From JAYEHC01 sp964490635 (GTDB lineage Bacteria; Patescibacteriota; Minisyncoccia; JAHIHE01; JAGLIN01), in contig CAZBCK010000007.1 of assembly GCA_964490635.1 (NCBI GenBank), positions 1-28,071 of the forward strand: 28,071 bases of DNA, written 5' to 3'. Positions 22,342 through 28,071 of the stretch are shown in pieces. The notes below the pieces were generated by a model. The model saw nothing but the letters and a program-made list of their open reading frames with translations, was not told the DNA's origin and made no database searches. A program made the position numbers and the translations under genes. Position 1 is the first letter of the stretch. Every line of letters begins with the position of its first letter.

Positions 22342-23279
22342 TTTACCAATTTTTCCGTTTCTAAAAATCTGTTATCGGCATTAAGAACAACACTGATTAT
22401 TCTATGATTATTTTCAGGATCTCCAACGATCAACGTTAAGCATTGTCCCGCATCATCCGTCAAACCGGTTTTTCCACCAGTTATATTTTTCAATTTTCCG
22501 AGAAGCAAATTCGTATTTTTCAAACGATGTTTTATTTTTTCATCAGTGGAATCAACCGTGGTTTTTTGAATTCTTAAAATTTCCCAAATTAGCGGTTTTT
22601 CCAAAGCATAATTAACAAGTTGCGCCATTTCATAAGCAGTTGAAATATTATCTCCTTTTGCGCCATCAAGCCCCGAAGGATTTAAAAACTTTGTATTCTC
22701 AAGTCCGATCAAGTCAGCTTTTTCATTCATTAATTCAACAAAATCATTCATATTTCCACCAGTATGCTCCGCCAAAGCGGTAGCGGCAATATTATTTGAA
22801 CTTACAAGCATTACCTTAAGCAAGTTCTCAACACTTATTTTTTCTCCAACAGCCAAACCGTTTTTACTTCCTCCCACACCAAAAGCGTTCCGGCTTATTG
22901 TCGCAACTTCGCTCAAATCAGTATTATCCAAAACGACCAGCGCGGTCATTATTTTCGTCAAACTTGCTATTGGAAGATTTTCGTCTGAATTTTTAGAATA
23001 TAAAATAGCATTAGTTCCAACATCCAAAACGACAGCTGATTTCGCGCTGACATTAAAATCCACAGCGCCTTTAACTTTATTGGGAAGTGTCCATAGTACA
23101 TTTTTCTTCACTTTAGTATTATTGTAATAAGACCAATTTTCCTCCTGCAAATTAAACCGGGTGTTTACCGCATCCTCTTTTATAAATCGGTTTAAAAACC
23201 CAACATTATTTTGATTCTCAGACACAACATTTAGTTGACTTAACAAAGCTATCATAATAATAGCTATTTTTTCAATCAT
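22314..23279 (-). CDS. D-alanyl-D-alanine carboxypeptidase (peptidase S11, PBP5-like)
   Basis: The enzyme removes the last D-Ala of peptidoglycan stem peptides outside the membrane. The 321-residue protein has a hydrophobic N-terminus acting as export signal (about residues 3-18) and a linker. The penicillin-binding domain follows: SLTK (Ser106 nucleophile, Lys109), SNN (161-163) and KTG (270-272), each at the normal distance. The C-terminal beta domain and amphipathic anchor of PBP5 are absent, so it is shorter than E. coli PBP5. It shows that this organism has peptidoglycan to trim. It lies 21 nt downstream of scpB. Confidence 0.92.
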   Translation of the reverse strand: MIEKIAIIMIALLSQLNVVSENQNNVGFLNRFIKEDAVNTRFNLQEENWSYYNNTKVKKNVLWTLPNKVKGAVDFNVSAKSAVVLDVGTNAILYSKNSDENLPIASLTKIMTALVVLDNTDLSEVATISRNAFGVGGSKNGLAVGEKISVENLLKVMLVSSNNIAATALAEHTGGNMNDFVELMNEKADLIGLENTKFLNPSGLDGAKGDNISTAYEMAQLVNYALEKPLIWEILRIQKTTVDSTDEKIKHRLKNTNLLLGKLKNITGGKTGLTDDAGQCLTLIVGDPENNHRIISVVLNADNRFLETEKLVKWVFGCYQW

Positions 23280-23300
23280 ATTTTATTTTATAAAGTTATT

Positions 23301-23846
23301 TTATTTCTTGCTTTCGCTTTCTTTTTTATTCAATAATTCTTTTTTATTCAATTCGTCATATTTTGGCAATTCTTCAACGCTTTCAACACCAAGCTTTTTT
23401 AGAAAATCAAAAGATATTCTATATAAAAATACTCTTGCGTCTTCCGAATTATTTATTCTTTCAATAAGCCCTCTGATCATAAGATGCCGCAAAGTAAAAC
23501 TGCAATTCACGCCTCTTATTTCCTCAATTTCCGATCTGGCAAGAGGACCCCGATAAGCGATAATAGAAACAACCTCGGAAGCCGCCCTGCTCAGACCGCC
23601 TTCTATATCAGCTTTTAAAAACTTATCAACAAATTCGCTATTTTCGCCGGCGGTAACCATTTGCGCTTTATTTCCTTTTATTAAAATTCTCAATCCTCTT
23701 TTTTCATCTCTATATTTTTTAGCAAGAACGCCTGCAGACAATTTTAACTCACCTTCATTTATTGAAGTTAACTTTGCTATTTTTTTAAAGCTCATCGGTT
23801 CTCCCGAAATAAACAACAAGCTTTCTATAATTGATTCTGTGTTCAT
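23301..23846 (-). CDS. scpB: Segregation and condensation protein ScpB
   Basis: ScpB binds ScpA and the SMC ATPase heads and helps to condense and separate chromosomes. The 181-residue protein has the two winged-helix domains of the family, with ESLLFISGEPMSFKKIAKLT at the start and the best-conserved stretch RAASEVVSIIAYRGPLARSEIEEIRGVN (about 87-114), then LRHLMIRGLIER. The C-terminal tail is Lys/Glu-rich (LNKKELLNKKESESKK) and built from a short repeat. No scpA gene is in the window. Confidence 0.95.
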   Translation of the reverse strand: MNTESIIESLLFISGEPMSFKKIAKLTSINEGELKLSAGVLAKKYRDEKRGLRILIKGNKAQMVTAGENSEFVDKFLKADIEGGLSRAASEVVSIIAYRGPLARSEIEEIRGVNCSFTLRHLMIRGLIERINNSEDARVFLYRISFDFLKKLGVESVEELPKYDELNKKELLNKKESESKK

Positions 23847-23889
23847 TTTAAATGTTTTAATTTAAGGTTTAATTATTTTTTATTTATTT

Positions 23890-25443
23890 TTATAAATTAC
23901 TTTTCCCCAATAACTCCTCAATCGTACTCTTAAATTCCCCTTTAAACAATTTGCCTGTTATTAAATATTCCGCAAATTCTGCGTAGCTTCCAGGACTGAG
24001 AAAGTGAAAAAAGTATTTTTGCTTGATTCCTTCTTTTTTTAATTCTCTGTTTAAATCTTTAAAGTGTTCTTTTGCCCATTTATATTTTGCTTTATTCTCA
24101 TCTGAATCATCACCATCTGACTTTATTTCCACAACCACGATATTATTTCCAATTTTCAAGAAAAAATCAGGATTGAAATTGTTCTGTGTCGGATGTTCTC
24201 CTTTTCGCCAAGAATATTCAATGCTGTAAAATCCTACATCCCTTGATTTTATCCACGCGTTAATTTTCTGATAAACCTTGTCGCTAATAAGTAAATCTAC
24301 GAATTTTTCTTCTGGTGTTTTGTTTGTCAGTACTTTATCAACCGGAGTCTTAAAAATATGATGCTTTACTTCAACTAAAACATATTGTTCACCACGAGAA
24401 AGTTTTTGATTTTCTTGAATAAGATCTTTCAATATTTCTGTCTGCTCTGGATTGCATTCTTGTTCAAAATTATCAAAATAAAATACGGTTGCGCCACGCT
24501 TGATATTTCCAACAGCAATACTTTCTTTCTCAAGAGATTTTGTGTTTATTTTTACGAGCTTGCTAACCTTGCTTTTAAATACAATTGTTTTACCTCTTTT
24601 CCTTAACAAAGTACCAAACGCCTGTAAAATTCTTTGCTTGTTATCCTCTCTTATCCTCCCGCTTTTTATGCCTCTTCTTTTCAGCGAATTTTCTATAATA
24701 CTTCTGATTTCTTCTCTTGGCGGAATTTGATTTTTGTATTCACCGCCCGGCAATTTCAAAATTTTTGCTTCCCAGTCGCGTATTGAAAATTCATTCATTA
24801 TCTTGTCAGCAACTTCGTCAATAGAATAAGTGTTATATTCAATTATAGTATCTTTAACAAATCCTGCTCCTGATAAATTTTCATATTCTGTCGTCTCCTG
24901 CTTTTGTTCAATCTGAGAAACCAAATCTATATATCCTTTGGAATAATCAAAAACCTTTGTATTCTTTTTCGCTTCAACTATTTTTTCTTGCTTGTCATAA
25001 TTTATAGTGTAAAGATCAAAATGATATTTGGCTTGTTCCTCTATTTTTAAAACCTCGCTTGTTAAACGCATTTCAATTTCCAAAATCTCATCAACAAGCC
25101 CGCGAATATTGCGGCTCCAAGCGTCATGATTAAAAACGCGCACTTTTGGCTGCGGTGATTTATATTCTTCAGGAATACGCAAACCGCGCCCCAAAACTTG
25201 AGCGATTAAAAGTTTAGAATTGAAAGCCCTGTCTTCCCACGGCACAATTTGAAAAATATTTTTTACATCCCATCCTTCTGTAAGCATAGAAACAGAAACA
25301 ATCCATTCAACTGAATTGTCTTTATCATCAACATTTTTCAATTCAATAACACTCCTTTTATGATCTTTGTGAGATGTAACAATTAAAACTTTTTTCTCTA
25401 CCGCCTTGCGAGATATTTTTTCTTTCTTTTCTAAAAAATCCAT
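23890..25443 (-). CDS. Type III restriction enzyme Res, C-terminal fragment
   Basis: This 517-codon piece is the second part of a Res protein. It holds helicase motif V (MLTEGWDVKNI, 53-63), motif VI (QVLGRGLRIP, 82-91) and a PD-(D/E)xK endonuclease domain near the end (PDFFLKIGNNIVVVEIK; Asp426, Glu439, Lys441). Res cuts DNA after moving from two inversely oriented sites together with Mod. The first codon is only an internal Met. The true frame extends upstream (LIKPLTILITKDIAKAKILRED in the region 25444-25520) and connects to the N-terminal fragment through two apparent single-base deletions. As assembled the gene cannot make a complete enzyme. Confidence 0.88.
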   Translation of the reverse strand: MDFLEKKEKISRKAVEKKVLIVTSHKDHKRSVIELKNVDDKDNSVEWIVSVSMLTEGWDVKNIFQIVPWEDRAFNSKLLIAQVLGRGLRIPEEYKSPQPKVRVFNHDAWSRNIRGLVDEILEIEMRLTSEVLKIEEQAKYHFDLYTINYDKQEKIVEAKKNTKVFDYSKGYIDLVSQIEQKQETTEYENLSGAGFVKDTIIEYNTYSIDEVADKIMNEFSIRDWEAKILKLPGGEYKNQIPPREEIRSIIENSLKRRGIKSGRIREDNKQRILQAFGTLLRKRGKTIVFKSKVSKLVKINTKSLEKESIAVGNIKRGATVFYFDNFEQECNPEQTEILKDLIQENQKLSRGEQYVLVEVKHHIFKTPVDKVLTNKTPEEKFVDLLISDKVYQKINAWIKSRDVGFYSIEYSWRKGEHPTQNNFNPDFFLKIGNNIVVVEIKSDGDDSDENKAKYKWAKEHFKDLNRELKKEGIKQKYFFHFLSPGSYAEFAEYLITGKLFKGEFKSTIEELLGKSNL

Positions 25444-25612
25444 TAAATCCTCTCGGAGTATTTTTGCTTTTGCAATATCTTTAGTTATTAAAATTGTGAG
25501 CGGTTTTATTAAGCGGTATTTTTTACAAATTCATCATGATTGTCATAAATTTTTTGGAATTTCTCATTATTGCCTATGCTTTCGTCTTTTGCCACATAAT
25601 CAACGGATTTTA

Positions 25613-26440
25613 TTACTTTATCATCAACCGCTGACGGATTGAATAACGGTAAATGACATCATTAAAATATTCGTCATTCGCATAAGCCGTGCCGGTAAAT
25701 CCTAAAATGTATTTGAAATTAAAATCAGGACTTAATAAAAATCCTCTCCATTTTCTAATGTCTTTATCGCCAGCAGAATTATAGGCGTGGTGAACTTCAT
25801 CGTTAAGCACTAAAACCTTTTCGCCATTTCCTTTCAAGCTATCGTCAATTGATGATCCCGTTTTCTCATAAACAGCGTGGATATTTTCAACACAAATATC
25901 GCCGTTTTTTATTGTTCTGTTTGCGTCAATTATTCTCGGATTTTTAAAAACCGCTGTATTTGGCAAAGTCGTTTTTATTCTGTCATCGCCCGATAAATTT
26001 TCAAATTTCTCTTTTAATCCTGATTCAATTGTTAAAGACGGACAAAGCACTAAAACTTTATCAACCAATCTAATCCCTAAAGCGATTTGCGCGATGCCAT
26101 AAATCACACAACTTTTTCCTGTTGCTGTCGCTAAATCAATGACCGCTGATAGCTTATGTGGCAATGGCAAACTCTTTTGATAATCCTGAATATTTTTATA
26201 TCTTTTTTGCAATTCAGAATTTTTTCTAAAATTTTCTTTTACTAAATCTTCAATGGATTTATATTCGCCGGAAGCAAGATAAATAATCGCGCTAGTGATC
26301 GCTTCTTTTTGATATTCTCTATCACCGCACAAAACATCAAGAAAATCAATCCACTGTTTTAAATTGAGTTTTTTGGGATCAAAAGTTTTTTTAACCTCTA
26401 GTATTAAATCCTGTGTTTTATAAATTTTTATATCTGGCAT
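25613..26440 (-). CDS. Type III restriction enzyme Res, N-terminal fragment
   Basis: This 275-codon piece has the translocase motifs of the N-terminal half: Walker A TATGKS (105-110), the DEVH box (214-217) and motif III GFTGTAY (248-253). It ends out of frame in RLMIK. If one G is restored near 25628-25632, the frame continues as VDDKVIKSVDYVAKDESIGN and on to about 25535. There a T run (25519-25524) appears to lack one base, after which the frame joins the C-terminal fragment. Both changes are single-base deletions, one in a homopolymer, so either recent inactivation or consensus error can explain them. It starts 2 nt after the stop of the BRO-N gene. Confidence 0.88.
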   Translation of the reverse strand: MPDIKIYKTQDLILEVKKTFDPKKLNLKQWIDFLDVLCGDREYQKEAITSAIIYLASGEYKSIEDLVKENFRKNSELQKRYKNIQDYQKSLPLPHKLSAVIDLATATGKSCVIYGIAQIALGIRLVDKVLVLCPSLTIESGLKEKFENLSGDDRIKTTLPNTAVFKNPRIIDANRTIKNGDICVENIHAVYEKTGSSIDDSLKGNGEKVLVLNDEVHHAYNSAGDKDIRKWRGFLLSPDFNFKYILGFTGTAYANDEYFNDVIYRYSIRQRLMIK

Positions 26441-26442
26441 AG

Positions 26443-27270
26443 TTATTTATCTTTAAGTAATTTTTTATTTTGTGGCTGTTTTAAAAAATTAGTCCGTGTC
26501 GAAACCATCTTGCCTGTCCTTTTTTCAATATCTTTTCTGGTAGATCCTGCCACCTCTCCACCTTCTTTAGCGTCTCGCTTAAGTGGAATAAATCCTTTTG
26601 AATTTCTGTCTTTGGTTATTTTAGTAGTTGTTGCTTCACCAAGCATTGTCAAAATCAACTCTAAATCTTCCATATGATTCCGCAAATTTCCCCTTTTTAT
26701 TCCTTTAAACTTTTTATATTGCGATGGCGTCATCCCAAATGTTGCTTTGGAAATTTCGGCTGTCAAAATCGCATATTCCCGATTTGTTTCCGCTCCTCGT
26801 TTATTCCATTCATTAGTCAATGTTTCTCTAACTTCTATTCCACGCATCCGTTTTTCAATCCAAATTTCGGAATATCCTTTTGCCTTATAAAGCGCTCTTG
26901 TCCTTTTGATCGCTAATTCCGGATCTTCTATTTCTTGCACTCGTTCATAACCAACCCTTGCTAGCCAACGCTTAAACGGCTCAGCTTTAGACGATGGAAT
27001 TGATTGTATAATACGAAACATTCCTTCAGTGTTAGCACTTGTTATTTTCCTTTTTTTGCCATCTTTAGCTATCATTTCAAGTGGGGTACAAATTGTACCC
27101 CAGTAGGAATTTATTTCTGAATCACGCTGTCTTATTCTTTTTATGTATTGTCTTATGTCTGTACTATCAGTCAACACTTCCACTACATCCGCAACCGAAA
27201 ACCACCATTCATTTTTATAAATAGTTTTCCTAATTTGCTTACCTTTAAAAATCGCTATTTTAGTTGTCAT
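26443..27270 (-). CDS. BRO-N domain (DinD-like) protein
   Basis: The 275-residue protein begins with a BRO-N type domain (about 1-115): WWFSVADVVEVLTDSTDIRQYIKRI, then TEGMFRIIQSIPSSKAEPFKRWLARVGYER. BRO-N domains bind DNA and occur in phage antirepressors and in DinD-like proteins. The second half has IEVRETLTNEWNKRG and LTAEISKATFGMTPSQYK, and ends in a basic tail (from about 225). It lies inside the restriction operon, with a 4-nt ATGA overlap to the mod-like gene upstream and 2 nt to res downstream, so all three are one transcription unit. It may regulate the system, but its exact role is not known. Confidence 0.85.
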   Translation of the reverse strand: MTTKIAIFKGKQIRKTIYKNEWWFSVADVVEVLTDSTDIRQYIKRIRQRDSEINSYWGTICTPLEMIAKDGKKRKITSANTEGMFRIIQSIPSSKAEPFKRWLARVGYERVQEIEDPELAIKRTRALYKAKGYSEIWIEKRMRGIEVRETLTNEWNKRGAETNREYAILTAEISKATFGMTPSQYKKFKGIKRGNLRNHMEDLELILTMLGEATTTKITKDRNSKGFIPLKRDAKEGGEVAGSTRKDIEKRTGKMVSTRTNFLKQPQNKKLLKDK

Positions 27271-28071
27271 ATTTTTAAATTAAAAACCTCTCTAAATTCA
27301 TTCCCGTAAATATCAACATAAATCGCCATAATTTGCTTACCGCAGAATTTTTTGGGAAGTTCTATTTTATATTTATTATCCGCAATATCTTCCGTAAAAT
27401 AATAATCATCCATTACAAATATTTCACCGTTATAATTAAAATCAACTAGCACCATCGCTAAACTTTCAAAATTCTTTAATTTCTCGCCCATTTCATCTTG
27501 AGCATAAACGGATTCAAACTTTTTAATTCGCAAAACAATTTTATCTTTCAATTTTTTGATTTCTGATTTTACTTCCGGCTGGCGGATAAAGTGAAAACCG
27601 ATTGCCTCGTCAAGATCATTAATATTTCTTTTGCTCTGTGGCTGGCGAAGTTTCTTAAACTGCACTCTGTGCAATTCTTTAATAATTTGATACGGCACTT
27701 TCAAAAAATAATAACGAACATTATCTATTTGGTAATAATCACTGATAAAATCAACATTGTTTGCGGGAGCGATAATGTAAAATCTGCCGTCAACTTTTTT
27801 CCCGATACTCTTATGCAGTTCTCGTAAATAATTTTCATCAACGCTTATATTCTTAAAATCCCAATACGGAAAAATTTTGGCATAAAATTCCCGCTTTTTT
27901 CCGTCAATTTCCACTCCGCCGATTTTCTTTTTGTTGATTTCCTCAATTTCAAATAATCGCTTTACAAAATCAATATATTCATCTTTCTTTAAAATAAAAA
28001 TTTTACCGAGATCATAAAGCCCTGAAGCGACAACGCCAAAAGATTTTGCCGGTTTGCTATATTTCTTTTTT
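27267..28071 (-). CDS. Probable C-terminal part of a type III DNA methyltransferase (Mod), partial at window edge
   Basis: The frame is open from the window edge (28071) to TGA at 27267-27269. The GTG at 27914 is only an internal codon. About 267 residues are visible. They begin with KKKYSKPAKSFGVVASGLYDLGKIF and contain FVMDDYYFTEDIADNKYKIELPKKF near the end. No methyltransferase motif (DPPY, FxGxG) lies in the visible part, so the assignment rests on position directly upstream of a BRO-N gene and res, and on C-terminal features that look like a target-recognition or dimer region. It could also be a separate accessory subunit. Confidence 0.55.
   Translation of the reverse strand, partial: KKKYSKPAKSFGVVASGLYDLGKIFILKKDEYIDFVKRLFEIEEINKKKIGGVEIDGKKREFYAKIFPYWDFKNISVDENYLRELHKSIGKKVDGRFYIIAPANNVDFISDYYQIDNVRYYFLKVPYQIIKELHRVQFKKLRQPQSKRNINDLDEAIGFHFIRQPEVKSEIKKLKDKIVLRIKKFESVYAQDEMGEKLKNFESLAMVLVDFNYNGEIFVMDDYYFTEDIADNKYKIELPKKFCGKQIMAIYVDIYGNEFREVFNLKI

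Noticed and set aside
1..28071. Recoded UGA (glycine or tryptophan) as in some uncultured bacteria
   Set aside because: TGA ends infC, tsaE and the mod fragment at sensible places, and no in-frame TGA lies in conserved domains.

Overview
The window is AT-rich, gene-dense bacterial DNA. It uses the standard code, because TGA ends infC, tsaE and the mod fragment. The gene content suggests an uncultured bacterium with a small genome, probably of the Candidate Phyla Radiation (Patescibacteria). Hints are a small DSDC-type cysteine protein, a Gmad2 surface protein, many genes without a clear ribosome binding site, and a heavy load of short palindromic repeats. The lineage is inference. A 100-N scaffold gap lies at 1698-1797.

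Positions 1-9000 (all minus strand) hold a small membrane-anchored cysteine protein, an AAA+ ATPase with a DUF4143 tail, a Gmad2-domain surface protein, and a sugar-related set: galT, a membrane-anchored clan-A glycosidase, an EamA permease and a GH1 beta-glycosidase. A thioredoxin-CcdA fusion for disulfide or reductant transfer follows. The spaces between them are filled with palindromes and MITE-like elements.

Positions 9000-13800 (minus) hold DNA polymerase I, a coiled-coil small protein, tsaE (t6A tRNA modification) and a kinase-fold protein without the usual catalytic Asp. polA carries at least three, probably four, in-frame repeat-derived segments, and tsaE carries two. One tsaE insert is closely related to an intergenic palindrome at 9001-9054. 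This is the most striking feature of the window: short palindromic repeats that have become part of essential proteins, comparable with Rickettsia palindromic elements.

Positions 13800-16000 hold a three-gene operon of tiny unknown proteins with its own promoter, strong Shine-Dalgarno sites and a terminator. Divergent from it are smpB and then ssrA (tmRNA), the two parts of the trans-translation system. Positions 16000-20370 (plus) are a surface polysaccharide segment: a GT2 glycosyltransferase, a decayed YfhO-type membrane protein and an O-antigen ligase-like protein. Positions 20380-21905 are the infC-rpmI-rplT operon with a clear sigma-70 promoter. infC lacks any ATG, GTG or TTG at its true N-terminus, and a MITE-like element sits between rpmI and rplT.

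Positions 21920-28071 (minus) carry a hypothetical coiled-coil gene, a D-alanyl-D-alanine carboxypeptidase and scpB, followed by a type III restriction-modification-like operon: a partial mod-like gene, a BRO-N gene and a res gene broken by two apparent single-base deletions.
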